NCBI RefSeq assembly: GCF_000473205.1
Contig: NZ_KI421507.1
Location: 338,068-402,067, forward strand
Origin: Pseudophaeobacter arcticus DSM 23566
GTDB lineage: Bacteria; Pseudomonadota; Alphaproteobacteria; Rhodobacterales; Rhodobacteraceae
Length of the DNA: 64,000 bases
Reading direction: 5' to 3'
The position numbers and the translations under genes are program-made. The notes under the pieces were generated by a model that saw nothing but the letters and a program-made list of their open reading frames with translations, was not told the origin of the DNA and searched no databases. Below are positions 33,233 to 41,843 of the stretch, one piece after another. The first letter of the stretch is position 1; each line of letters starts with the position of its first letter.

Positions 33233-35229
33233 TGATGAAAAAGACTTTCTCTAAAATACTGATTGCCAATCGCGGCGAAATCGCCTGCCGCGTGATCCGC
33301 ACTGCGCGCCGCATGGGCGTGGCGACGGTAGCGGTGTATTCTGATGCAGATGCCGCGTCGATGCATGTGGCCATGGCAGATGAGGCCATCCATATCGGCG
33401 CGTCCCCGGTTTCCGAAAGCTATCTTGTGGGATCGCGGATCATTGAGGCCGCGCTCGCAACCGGGGCAGAGGCGATCCATCCCGGCTATGGTTTCCTGTC
33501 GGAAAACCCCGATTTTGTGGATGCCGTCAAAGCCGCAGGTTTGATCTTTATTGGGCCCTCGGCAGAGGCAATCCGCGCGATGGGGCTAAAAGATGCCGCC
33601 AAGGATCTTATGACCAAAGCGGGTGTGCCCGTTGTCCCGGGCTACCAAGGTGCAAACCAAGACGCCACATTCCTCGCCAATGAGGCCGAAAGAATTGGCT
33701 ATCCCGTGCTTATCAAAGCGCGCGCAGGTGGCGGCGGCAAGGGGATGCGCAAGGTTGATAAGGCGTCGGAGTTTCTCGACGCACTGGCCGCCGCGCAACG
33801 CGAAGGTCAGGCCTCGTTTGGCGACGCGCATGTGCTGGTCGAAAAGTTCATCACATCGCCGCGACATATCGAAGTGCAGGTGTTTGGTGACAACCACGGC
33901 AGTGCGGTGCATCTGTTTGAACGCGACTGCTCGCTTCAGCGCCGCCACCAGAAGGTGATCGAGGAAGCACCGGCGCCGGGTATGACAGATGCGGTGCGTC
34001 ACGCGATGACGGATGCCGCTGTAACCGCAGCCAAGGCGATCAGCTATAGTGGTGCGGGGACCATTGAATTTATTGTCGATGGGTCCGGACCTTTGCGCGA
34101 AGACGGCTTTTGGTTCATGGAAATGAACACCCGGCTTCAGGTCGAACATCCGGTGACAGAGGCCATTACCGGGGTTGATCTGGTGGAATGGCAGTTGCTG
34201 GTCGCCTCTGGTGCGCCTCTGCCCATGGCGCAAGACGCCTTGCAGATTGACGGGCATGCTTTTGAGGCCCGCCTCTATGCAGAAGACCCAACCAAAGGCT
34301 TCCTGCCCGCAACGGGGAAGCTTGAACATCTGTCGTTCTGTGCAAAGGCGCGCAATGATTCCGGGGTACAGAGCGGGGACAGCATCAGCCCCTTCTATGA
34401 CCCGATGATTGCAAAGATCATCACCCACGCCGCCACGCGGGAGGATGCCCTTGACGGGTTGCTTGACGCATTGGGGGAGACCCAGGTTGCCGGCACCGCA
34501 ACCAATGCCGAATTCCTGTCGGCTCTGGCGAAACATGATGGCTTTGCAAAGGGCCATTTTGACACCGGTGTTATTGAACGGGACTTGGCCGCTTTGACCG
34601 CCAGCGATCCGCTGAGCGAAGAACATATCGCCTTTGGTGCAATTGCTGCTTTGGATCTCGACCCAAGCCGCCGGGATTTTGGTTTTCGCCTTTGGGGTGA
34701 AGCGAAGCACCAGGTTCAATTCACCTACGAGGGTGAGCAGATCGAGCGCCAACTGATCCTGTGCAGCGATGGGTCTGTCATCATGTCGGGCGACAACACC
34801 AGGCCTCTGAAACTGTCCGCAGTGAAGGTTGAGAATGCGCATATCACGGCGCGAAGCGGTGCAACAGGCGCAATACGCAAAGCCCAGGTACGGGTGGCAA
34901 CGCGCAATGCGGAACAACTGGTTTCGGTCTTGTTTGGTGGCGTGGTGCGGGATCTTCTGCTTCCCGACCCGCGTTCTGGCAGCCTTGTCACCTCGGACCT
35001 GAGCGATGTTGTCTTAGCGCCAATGACAGGGACCATTGTGGGATTGGATGTCGCGGTTGGAGACCGGATTGATGAAGGCGCTAAACTGGGTGTGATGGAA
35101 GCTATGAAGATGGAGACGGCCCTCGTGGCACCGCGCGCAGGCACGGTTCTGGAGGTGAGCTGTGCGGTTGGAGACGCGGTCGAAGGCGGATCGGTTCTGA
35201 TCCGTCTCGAGGAACAACCTGATGCGTGA
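33232..35229 (+). CDS. mccA: Acyl-CoA carboxylase biotin carboxylase/BCCP subunit (methylcrotonoyl-CoA carboxylase alpha type)
   Basis: A 665-residue biotin carboxylase fused to a biotin-carrier domain. From the N-terminus: ILIANRGEIACRVIRTARRMG, the ATP-grasp loop AGGGGKGMR, the catalytic EMNTRLQVEHPVTE, then a linker and the carrier domain with biotinyl Lys626 in VMEAMKMETAL. Three starts overlap (GTG 33229, ATG 33232, ATG 33235); either ATG suits TCAGGA upstream. It carboxylates biotin with ATP and bicarbonate for MccB. Last gene of the cluster; a perfect dyad ACCTGATATCAGGT follows at 35235. Confidence 0.92.
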   Translation: MMKKTFSKILIANRGEIACRVIRTARRMGVATVAVYSDADAASMHVAMADEAIHIGASPVSESYLVGSRIIEAALATGAEAIHPGYGFLSENPDFVDAVKAAGLIFIGPSAEAIRAMGLKDAAKDLMTKAGVPVVPGYQGANQDATFLANEAERIGYPVLIKARAGGGGKGMRKVDKASEFLDALAAAQREGQASFGDAHVLVEKFITSPRHIEVQVFGDNHGSAVHLFERDCSLQRRHQKVIEEAPAPGMTDAVRHAMTDAAVTAAKAISYSGAGTIEFIVDGSGPLREDGFWFMEMNTRLQVEHPVTEAITGVDLVEWQLLVASGAPLPMAQDALQIDGHAFEARLYAEDPTKGFLPATGKLEHLSFCAKARNDSGVQSGDSISPFYDPMIAKIITHAATREDALDGLLDALGETQVAGTATNAEFLSALAKHDGFAKGHFDTGVIERDLAALTASDPLSEEHIAFGAIAALDLDPSRRDFGFRLWGEAKHQVQFTYEGEQIERQLILCSDGSVIMSGDNTRPLKLSAVKVENAHITARSGATGAIRKAQVRVATRNAEQLVSVLFGGVVRDLLLPDPRSGSLVTSDLSDVVLAPMTGTIVGLDVAVGDRIDEGAKLGVMEAMKMETALVAPRAGTVLEVSCAVGDAVEGGSVLIRLEEQPDA

Positions 35230-35804
35230 AGACAACCTGATATCAGGTCCTGTTCGGAGTGGCAGCACAGTGGTGCAGTGACAACACCGCCCGTTTTAAC
35301 GTGACCAGTTTGGGCGTCAAAACGGGCGGCGTGAACACCAAGCTGCAGGCCATCTGTAACAGCCATGGCCGCCCCGTCAGCCCGTGCCCCCCCGATGTCT
35401 CTGGCGACTTTCCTCCTGTCTCCAGCAATGTCCCCCCCAGCCCTGGAGCGGGGTCGTCTCCCCCGCTGCAGTATTGCCCCCCCCTGGACCGAGCTGCGGT
35501 TGGTGGCGGCTTGGCGCTGTAAGCAGGGTTTGATCTGCCGGGCCGATCCACCCTTCCTCTGCAAGAAAGCTCTTCGGCCGCCGTGTTATGGAAAACCGTA
35601 TCCCTACCGGGGCGGTAGGTGGCTCTGATCTGAGGCGCTGGCGCATGGGCTGCGTCATTTGCTGCGGGGGGTGACGCTGTTTAGGGACAACCTAAGCAGT
35701 GCTGCGAGAAATCGTAGTTTTAGCGCTTTGCCTTCTACTTTAGCCTGAAAGGTATCGCCCGACACTGGGCCAAAAGCACCTTTAAAACACAGGGGAAGGC
35801 GGAC
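35230..35804. other. Gene-poor decayed spacer
   Basis: This 575-bp stretch holds no intact gene. It starts with the 14-bp dyad ACCTGATATCAGGT (35235-35248), then a transposase-like fragment, several C-tracts of five to eight C (about 35385-35490), and ends with the promoter and strong ribosome site AGGGGAAGG of the next gene. The 8-mer GACAACCT occurs at 35231-35238 and 35686-35693, flanking the degenerate part. Confidence 0.6.
35304..35378 (+). pseudogene. IS5-family-like transposase fragment
   Basis: A frame here reads TSLGVKTGGVNTKLQAIC, then NSHGRPV, which resembles the central GGxxTKLHAxxDxxGRP motif of IS5-type (DDE) transposases. It loses resemblance after that, where poly-C tracts begin. 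No catalytic DDE set, terminal repeats or full frame survives. Recognised by motif only. Confidence 0.45.
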
Positions 35805-37082
35805 ATGCCCGTGGAAAAGACTGATACGTTGATCGTCGGGGGCGGACAGGCCGGCATCGCCATGAGTGAACATCTTGGCCGGGCCGGGGTGCCGCATCTG
35901 GTGCTGGAGAAAAACCGCACTGCCGAAGCCTGGCGCAGCGGGCGCTGGGATGCGCTGGTGACCAACGGACCGGTCTGGCATGACCGGTTCCCCAATATGA
36001 AATTTGAGGGCGAGGCGCCTGATGCCTTTGTCTCCAAGGATCGTGTGGCGGACTATCTGGTAGATTACGCCGCAATGATCAAAGCGCCGATCCGCGAAGG
36101 GGTTGAGGTGCTCGACGCGGTGCGCAAGCCCGGCACTGGTCGGTTTCTGGTTACAACCAGCGCAGGCGAGATCGAGGCCAACCGCATCGTGGCGGCGACC
36201 GGAGCGTTTCAGCACCCGGTGGTCCCGCCTATCGTGCCCAAGACCGCGCCAGTAACGCAGCTTCATTCGTTTCACTACAAGCACCCCGGTCAACTGCCCG
36301 ACGGCGCTGTGATGGTGGTTGGCGCTGGTTCGTCTGGCGCGCAGATCGCGGACGAGCTGAACCGTGTCGGCCGCAAAGTTTTTCTGTCGGTGGGGTCGCA
36401 TGACCGCCCGCCACGCCGCTATCGGGGGCGTGACTTTGTCTGGTGGCTGGGCGTGCTGGGCCTGTGGGACATGGCCGCACCTGCGCCGGGCACAGAGCAT
36501 GTGACCATTTCGGTCAGCGGTGCCTATGGCGGGCAGACCATGGATTTCCGCCGCCTCGCAGGGGAGGGCGTGGTGCTGACCGGCTTGACTGCGGGCTATG
36601 ATGACGGGGTGTTGCGCTTTGCTGACGACCTAAAGGCCAATGTGGCAAAGGGCGATGCCAATTACGCCGAGTTGCTCGATATGGCCGATGCCTATGTCGC
36701 GCGCACAGGTCTCGACCTGCCCAAAGAGCCAGAGGCGCGGCGGGCCTTCCCTGATCCGGACTGTCTGAGCCAGCCGCTGAGCGCCATCGACCTTGAGCAA
36801 GAAAACGTGTGCACGATCATCTGGGCCACAGGCTTTCGGCAGGATTTCAACTGGCTCAAGGCCGATGCCTTTGATGAGCGTGGCGCGCCAATCCACCAGC
36901 GCGGACTGTCCCAGGAGCCGGGAGTGTATTTCCTCGGGCTGCCCTGGCAGTCGCGGCGTGGATCGTCGTTCCTGTGGGGCGTGTGGCATGACGCCAAACA
37001 TATCGCCGATCAAATCGAAATCCAGCGAGCCTACATGGCTTATGATGGCGAGGCGGCCATCGTATCGGCCGCCGCAGAATAA
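35805..37082 (+). CDS. FAD/NAD(P)-dependent flavin monooxygenase-like oxidoreductase
   Basis: A 425-residue flavoprotein of the FMO/CzcO-like group. The FAD motif VGGGQAGIAMSEHL is at the N-terminus, WRSGRWDALVTNGPVWHD follows, a second Rossmann motif VVGAGSSGAQIADEL lies near residue 170 and ATGFRQDF near the C-terminus. Strong ribosome site. It starts a run of close same-strand genes up to 42976. FMO-like enzymes oxygenate nucleophilic N or S atoms, so N-oxygenation of an amine would suit the neighbours; this is inference. Confidence 0.85.
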   Translation: MPVEKTDTLIVGGGQAGIAMSEHLGRAGVPHLVLEKNRTAEAWRSGRWDALVTNGPVWHDRFPNMKFEGEAPDAFVSKDRVADYLVDYAAMIKAPIREGVEVLDAVRKPGTGRFLVTTSAGEIEANRIVAATGAFQHPVVPPIVPKTAPVTQLHSFHYKHPGQLPDGAVMVVGAGSSGAQIADELNRVGRKVFLSVGSHDRPPRRYRGRDFVWWLGVLGLWDMAAPAPGTEHVTISVSGAYGGQTMDFRRLAGEGVVLTGLTAGYDDGVLRFADDLKANVAKGDANYAELLDMADAYVARTGLDLPKEPEARRAFPDPDCLSQPLSAIDLEQENVCTIIWATGFRQDFNWLKADAFDERGAPIHQRGLSQEPGVYFLGLPWQSRRGSSFLWGVWHDAKHIADQIEIQRAYMAYDGEAAIVSAAAE

Positions 37083-37101
37083 ACCTGACAGGAGCGCCCA
37101 A

Positions 37102-37518
37102 ATGGCACATACCCGCATTCGCAAATTCAATACCGGTGATACCTACCCCGAGCAGAACCTCGACAATGATCTGTGCCAGGCCGTGGTCACCCAGGGCGGC
37201 AAGACCGTCTGGCTGCGCGGTCAGTGTCCGCAGAGCCTTGATGACGCAAAAAACATCGACAGCCACGATCCGGTGGAGCAGACCCATAAGGTAATGCAGA
37301 ACATTCGCCAGCTGATCGAGGAAGCCGGCGGCGACATGAGCCACCTGGTCAAGGTGGTGGTCTATATCACCGACGTGCGCCACCGCGAGGCGGTATATCG
37401 CACCATGGGCGAATATATCAAAGGCGTGCACCCGGTCTCGACCGGGCTTGTGGTGCAGGCCCTGGCGCGGCCCGATTGGCTGGTTGAAATCGACGGCACC
37501 GCCGTGATCCCGGATTGA
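37102..37518 (+). CDS. RidA/YjgF-family protein lacking the usual catalytic Arg
   Basis: A 138-residue RidA-fold protein, AGGAG upstream of ATG 37102. It keeps the body of the fold (QNIRQLIEEAGGDMSHLVKVVVYITD, then WLVEIDGTAVI). At the site where imine-deaminating RidA has Arg in PAR(S/T), this protein reads HPVSTG, so Ser113 takes the Arg position. Hence a role other than classic 2-aminoacrylate deamination is likely, as in the Rid subfamilies without this Arg. It lies between the FMO and DUF1028 genes. Confidence 0.88.
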   Translation: MAHTRIRKFNTGDTYPEQNLDNDLCQAVVTQGGKTVWLRGQCPQSLDDAKNIDSHDPVEQTHKVMQNIRQLIEEAGGDMSHLVKVVVYITDVRHREAVYRTMGEYIKGVHPVSTGLVVQALARPDWLVEIDGTAVIPD

Positions 37519-37522
37519 GCGC

Positions 37523-38197
37523 ATGACCTTTTCTCTTGTAGCGCGCTGCGCTGAAACCGGCATGTTTGGCATGGCGATCTCTTCGTCCTCACCCGCGGTT
37601 GCCGCGCGCTGTGCCTTTGCCCGCGCGGGCGTGGGTGCGGTGGCCTCGCAGAACGTGACCGATCCCTCGCTGGGGCCGCTGACGCTTGACCTGATGCAAG
37701 GCGGCATGTCCGCCCCCGAGGCCATTGCCGAAGTGCAGGCCTGTAGCCAGTTCATGGAATACCGGCAGGTGCTGGCGGTGGACGGGCAGGGGCGCACGGC
37801 GATCCATTCCGGCCCCAAAAGCCTAGGTATCTGGACCCAGGCCGAGGCGGAAAATGTGGCCTCGGGGGGGAACCTTTTGGCCAATGACAGTGTGCCGCAG
37901 GCCATCGTGGCGGGGTTCACTGCCGCCAGGGGGCCTATCGGCGACCGTCTGATTGCCGCGATGCGCGCAGGCCTGGCCGCCGGAGGCGAAGCCGGGCCAG
38001 TGCATTCCGCCGGGATGCTGATCGTTGACAAGGTCGCCTGGCCCGTGGCCGAGCTGCGCTGTGACTGGACCGAGGGCTGCCCGATTGAAAACATCGCCAC
38101 CGCCTGGGACATCTATAAGCCGCAGCTTGACGCCTACACCCAGCGCGCGCTCGACCCGCGCGAGGCGCCGTCCTACGGCGTGCCGGGCGACGAATAG
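37523..38197 (+). CDS. DUF1028 family protein (Ntn-hydrolase-like)
   Basis: A 224-residue protein that starts MTFSLVARC and contains GMAISSSSPAVAARC and the GVGAVASQNVTDPSLG block, all typical of DUF1028. The family has an Ntn-hydrolase-like fold and often sits beside RidA and amino-acid or peptide catabolic genes, as here; no reaction is established. It begins 4 nt after the RidA-like stop and ends 17 nt before the aldehyde dehydrogenase. Confidence 0.88.
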   Translation: MTFSLVARCAETGMFGMAISSSSPAVAARCAFARAGVGAVASQNVTDPSLGPLTLDLMQGGMSAPEAIAEVQACSQFMEYRQVLAVDGQGRTAIHSGPKSLGIWTQAEAENVASGGNLLANDSVPQAIVAGFTAARGPIGDRLIAAMRAGLAAGGEAGPVHSAGMLIVDKVAWPVAELRCDWTEGCPIENIATAWDIYKPQLDAYTQRALDPREAPSYGVPGDE

Positions 38198-38214
38198 AAC
38201 AGGAAGGAACAGGG

Positions 38215-39711
38215 ATGCTGGATTTCACCCTTCAAGATTGGCGGGCCAGGGCGGCTGCGCTGAACATTCGTCATCAGGTGTTTATCGACGGCAAATTCAC
38301 CGATGCCATCTCAGGCAGGACCTTTGACAGCGTAAACCCGGCCAATGGCATGGTTCTGGCTTCGGTGGCTGAATGTGATGCGGCGGATGTGGATTTGGCT
38401 GTGGCGGCTGGGCGTCGGGCCTTTGACGATGGCCGCTGGTCGCGCATGGCTCCGGGGGAGCGCAAGGCGGTTCTGCTGAAACTGGCCGACCTGATCCGCG
38501 CCAATCTGGAAGAAATGGCTCTGCTCGACAGTCTGGATATGGGCAAACCTATCACCGATGCGATGACGGTGGATGCCCCAGGCTCGGCCCATTTCTTCCA
38601 ATGGTACGCCGAGGCGATCGACAAGATTTATGACGAGGTTGCCCCAACGGGCCCCGGCGATCTGGCGCTGGTGCGCCGGGTGCCGCTGGGCGTGGTGGGC
38701 GCGGTTGTGCCGTGGAATTTCCCGCTGGATATGGCGACATGGAAATCGGCAGCCGCATTGGCGGCGGGCAACTCGGTGGTGTTGAAACCTGCTGAGCAAT
38801 CGCCGCTGTCGGCCCTGCGGCTGGCGGAGCTGGCCTCTGAGGCCGGAGTGCCCGATGGGGTGTTCAACGTGGTGCCCGGATTTGGGGCCACGGCGGGCCG
38901 CGCGCTGGGCTTGCATATGGATGTGGATTGTCTGGCCTTCACCGGATCAACCGCCACCGGCAAGCGCTTCATGGAATATTCCGGGCAATCGAACCTGAAA
39001 CAGGTCTGGCCCGAAACCGGCGGCAAAAGCCCCAACCTCGTGTTTGCCGATTGCGAAGATCTGGATGCGGCGGCCGACATGGCGGCCTTTGGCATCTTCT
39101 TCAACCAGGGTGAGATCTGCTCGGCCAACGCGCGGCTTTATGTGGAACGGTCAATCAAAGATGCGCTGGTGGAAAAACTGATCGCGCGGGCGCAAGGCTT
39201 GCAGCCGGGCGACCCGCTGGACCCGGCGACAAAAATGGGCGCTATCGTGGATGAAAAACAGACCCAAGGCATCATGCGTTTTGTCGAAGCGGGCAAGCAG
39301 ACTGCCGATCTGGTGACTGGTGGCGAAAGGGTGCAGGTGAATGGCAAGGGCTGTTTTGTGCAGCCGACGATCTTTTCCGACGTGTCTCATGACGACCCGC
39401 TTGCCCGCGATGAAATCTTCGGACCTGTGCTGTCTGTGATCCCCTTTGACAGCGAAGATGAGGCCGTCACGATGGCCAATGATTCAATCTACGGCCTGGC
39501 GGCCTCGGTCTGGACCGACAACCTGTCCCGCGCCTGCCGGGTGTCTGATCGGCTGCATGTTGGCACTGTCTCGGTGAACACGGTTGATGCGCTGTCGGCG
39601 CAGACGCCCTTTGGCGGCATGAAGCAATCCGGTTTTGGGCGCGACCTGTCCCTGCATTCGCTGGACAAATACACCGCCCTCAAGACCACCTGGATCAAAT
39701 ACAAGCCCTGA
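38215..39711 (+). CDS. Aldehyde dehydrogenase, PuuC-like (aminoaldehyde type)
   Basis: A 498-residue NAD(P)-dependent ALDH. Catalytic residues are Asn168 in PWNFP, general base Glu267 in PETGGKSP and Cys302 in NQGEICSANAR. The EICSA context and the long N-terminus match gamma-glutamyl-aminobutyraldehyde/aminoaldehyde dehydrogenases (PuuC, KauB). Together with a dimethylamine-dehydrogenase-like enzyme and a Pot importer nearby it suggests oxidation of an aminoaldehyde from a polyamine-like compound. Confidence 0.9.
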   Translation: MLDFTLQDWRARAAALNIRHQVFIDGKFTDAISGRTFDSVNPANGMVLASVAECDAADVDLAVAAGRRAFDDGRWSRMAPGERKAVLLKLADLIRANLEEMALLDSLDMGKPITDAMTVDAPGSAHFFQWYAEAIDKIYDEVAPTGPGDLALVRRVPLGVVGAVVPWNFPLDMATWKSAAALAAGNSVVLKPAEQSPLSALRLAELASEAGVPDGVFNVVPGFGATAGRALGLHMDVDCLAFTGSTATGKRFMEYSGQSNLKQVWPETGGKSPNLVFADCEDLDAAADMAAFGIFFNQGEICSANARLYVERSIKDALVEKLIARAQGLQPGDPLDPATKMGAIVDEKQTQGIMRFVEAGKQTADLVTGGERVQVNGKGCFVQPTIFSDVSHDDPLARDEIFGPVLSVIPFDSEDEAVTMANDSIYGLAASVWTDNLSRACRVSDRLHVGTVSVNTVDALSAQTPFGGMKQSGFGRDLSLHSLDKYTALKTTWIKYKP

Positions 39712-39773
39712 CCGCCCCGCGCAGCCCTGACGGGCGCGCGAGAGGTGACATATTTTCCGTTTAGGAGACGAGA

Positions 39774-41843
39774 ATGCGCGATTCCCGCTACGATATTCTG
39801 TTTGAACCGATGCAGATCGGCCCTGTAACTGCCAAGAACCGCTTTTATCAGGTGCCCCATTGCAACGGTGGTGGCTATCGCGATCCCTCGGCGGCTGCTG
39901 AAATGCGCGGGATCAAGTCGCAGGGCGGCTGGGGGGTGATTTTTACCGAGCAGTGCGAGATGCACCATAGCTCGGAAATCACTCCTTTTATCGAACTGCG
40001 CCTGTGGGAAGACAAGGACATCCCGCAGCTGCGGCGCATGTCGGAAAAGATGAAGGAACACGGCGCGCTGGCGGGCATTCAGCTGGCCTATTCCGGGATC
40101 AACGGCCCAAACCTCTATTCCAAAGAGGTGCCGCTGGCTCCTTCGGCTCTGCCGATCCGCACCTTCACCAATGATCCGGTGCAGGCCCGCGCCCTGTCGA
40201 AAAGCGAGATCAAGGATTTGCGTCGCTGGTTTGTGAACGCAGCAAAGCGGTCAAAAGAGGCGGGCTTTGACCTGATCAATCTGTACGGCGCACATGGGTT
40301 TGGCATTTTCCAACACTTCCTGAGCCGCGCCACCAATCGCCGCACGGATGAATATGGCGGCAGTCTGGAAAACAGATCCCGCTTCGCCAACGAAGTGGTC
40401 GCGGATATCCGCGATGCGGTGGGCGACACGATGGCAATTGCACTGCGGGTCTCGTTGGATGAGACCATTGGCGACCTGGGCTTTTGCAACGCCGAGGTGC
40501 GCGATTTTGTCGAGATGAACAGAAACCTGCCGGACATCTGGGATCTGGCGCAGGGCACCTGGGAAGATTGCTCCGGTCCATCACGGTTCAAGGAGGAAGC
40601 GGCACAGGAAGCTCTGGTGCGCGGCATTCACGACCTGACCGACAAGCCGATTGTGGGGGTGGGCCGCTTTACCTCGCCCGATGTGATGGCAAAGATGATC
40701 AGGTCCGGCACACTGGATATGATCGGCTGCGCGCGTCCCTCGATTGCGGATCCGTTCCTGCCCAAAAAGATCGAAGAGGGCCGGATTGAAGACATCCGCG
40801 AATGTATCGGCTGCAACATCTGCATCACCGGCGATATGACGATGTCGATCAGCCGCTGCACGCAAAACCCCACGTTTATGGAAGAATGGCGCAAGGGCTG
40901 GCACCCGGAAATCATGAATGAAAAGGGCGACAGCGACAATGTCCTGGTCATCGGATCTGGTCCCGCTGGGCTGGAGGCGGCCTGGGCGCTGTGCCGTCGC
41001 GGCTATGATGTGGCGGTGGCCGAAGCCCGCGACGTGATCGGTGGTCGTGTCACCCGCGAACGCGCTTTGCCGGGTCTGTCGGCCTGGGGCCGTGTTGTCG
41101 ATTACCGGGACTACCAACTGTCGCAACGCCCCAATGTCGAGATCTACCGCGAAAGCGAGCTGGATGTTGACAGCATCCTTGAGTTCGGCTTTCAGAACAT
41201 CGCCATTGCCACCGGTGCCACCTGGCGGCGCGACGGGGTGTCCCGTCAACATGTGGTGCCCATGCCTGTCGCTGAGGGGGCAAAGATCTACACGCCCGAC
41301 GATCTGATGGATGGCACCTTGCCCGGTGGCACCGTGGTGATTTATGACGATGATCACTACTATATGGGCGGCGTCCTGGCTGAGCTGTTGGTGAAACAGG
41401 GCGCCAAGGTAACATTGATCACCCCGTCGGCCTATGTCTCGGACTGGACCAATAATACGCTGGAGCAGGCGACGATCCATGCCCGGCTGGACGAGATGGG
41501 GGTCGATATCGTGCTGAACCGCGGCGTCACCCAAGTGGCAAGCGATCACGTCGTGTCGAACTGCGTCTATACCGGAAAAACCCGCACCTACCCCTGTGAC
41601 GCGGTTGTCATGGTCGCGTCGCGCACTGGCAATGATCAGCTGTTCCACGGCCTGACAGCGCGGCAGGAGGACTGGGCCGATGCCGGTATTCGCTCGGTCA
41701 AGCTGTTTGGCGATGCCGAGGCCTCGGGCCCGATTGCCTGGGCGACCTATGCCGGGCATCGTTATGCGCGGGAATTGGATGGGGCTGACATCGGTGACGA
41801 TCTGCCGTTCCGCCGTGAAATCACCGAGCTGGCGGCACAATGA
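39774..41843 (+). CDS. Trimethylamine/dimethylamine dehydrogenase-like iron-sulfur flavoprotein
   Basis: A 689-residue enzyme with the three-part TMADH build: an N-terminal old-yellow-enzyme barrel with FMN, a [4Fe-4S] site (Cys344, Cys347, Cys350, Cys362) and a C-terminal FAD/ADP-binding part starting at VIGSGPAGLEAAWAL. Cys30 in YQVPHC equals the Cys that carries covalent 6-S-cysteinyl FMN in TMADH. Tyr171 and His174 of YGAH match the catalytic pair. Residue 60 is Gln, as in dimethylamine dehydrogenase, not the Tyr of TMADH, and the third cage Trp is absent, pointing to a secondary amine or N-methyl imino acid. The gene ends 4 nt inside the ArgE-like gene. Confidence 0.92.
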   Translation: MRDSRYDILFEPMQIGPVTAKNRFYQVPHCNGGGYRDPSAAAEMRGIKSQGGWGVIFTEQCEMHHSSEITPFIELRLWEDKDIPQLRRMSEKMKEHGALAGIQLAYSGINGPNLYSKEVPLAPSALPIRTFTNDPVQARALSKSEIKDLRRWFVNAAKRSKEAGFDLINLYGAHGFGIFQHFLSRATNRRTDEYGGSLENRSRFANEVVADIRDAVGDTMAIALRVSLDETIGDLGFCNAEVRDFVEMNRNLPDIWDLAQGTWEDCSGPSRFKEEAAQEALVRGIHDLTDKPIVGVGRFTSPDVMAKMIRSGTLDMIGCARPSIADPFLPKKIEEGRIEDIRECIGCNICITGDMTMSISRCTQNPTFMEEWRKGWHPEIMNEKGDSDNVLVIGSGPAGLEAAWALCRRGYDVAVAEARDVIGGRVTRERALPGLSAWGRVVDYRDYQLSQRPNVEIYRESELDVDSILEFGFQNIAIATGATWRRDGVSRQHVVPMPVAEGAKIYTPDDLMDGTLPGGTVVIYDDDHYYMGGVLAELLVKQGAKVTLITPSAYVSDWTNNTLEQATIHARLDEMGVDIVLNRGVTQVASDHVVSNCVYTGKTRTYPCDAVVMVASRTGNDQLFHGLTARQEDWADAGIRSVKLFGDAEASGPIAWATYAGHRYARELDGADIGDDLPFRREITELAAQ

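Noticed and set aside
33586..34917. A 443-codon minus-strand open frame inside mccA
   Set aside because: mccA is intact with all catalytic motifs, and the antisense product resembles no family.
31625..35229. Geranyl-CoA carboxylase (AtuC/AtuF) identity for the carboxylase pair
   Set aside because: No other acyclic-terpene genes are here, and residues separating it from MCC cannot be judged without an alignment.
35259..35628. Open frames of 80-90 codons in the decayed spacer as real genes
   Set aside because: They consist of a transposase-like fragment and Pro-rich reading of poly-C tracts, without start context or complete domain.
36856..38112. A 418-codon minus-strand frame across the RidA-like and DUF1028 genes
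   Set aside because: Both plus-strand genes have clear family signatures, ribosome sites and close spacing.
40581..41840. A 419-codon minus-strand frame opposite the TMADH-like gene
   Set aside because: It lies fully inside a well-motivated gene and has no recognisable motif.
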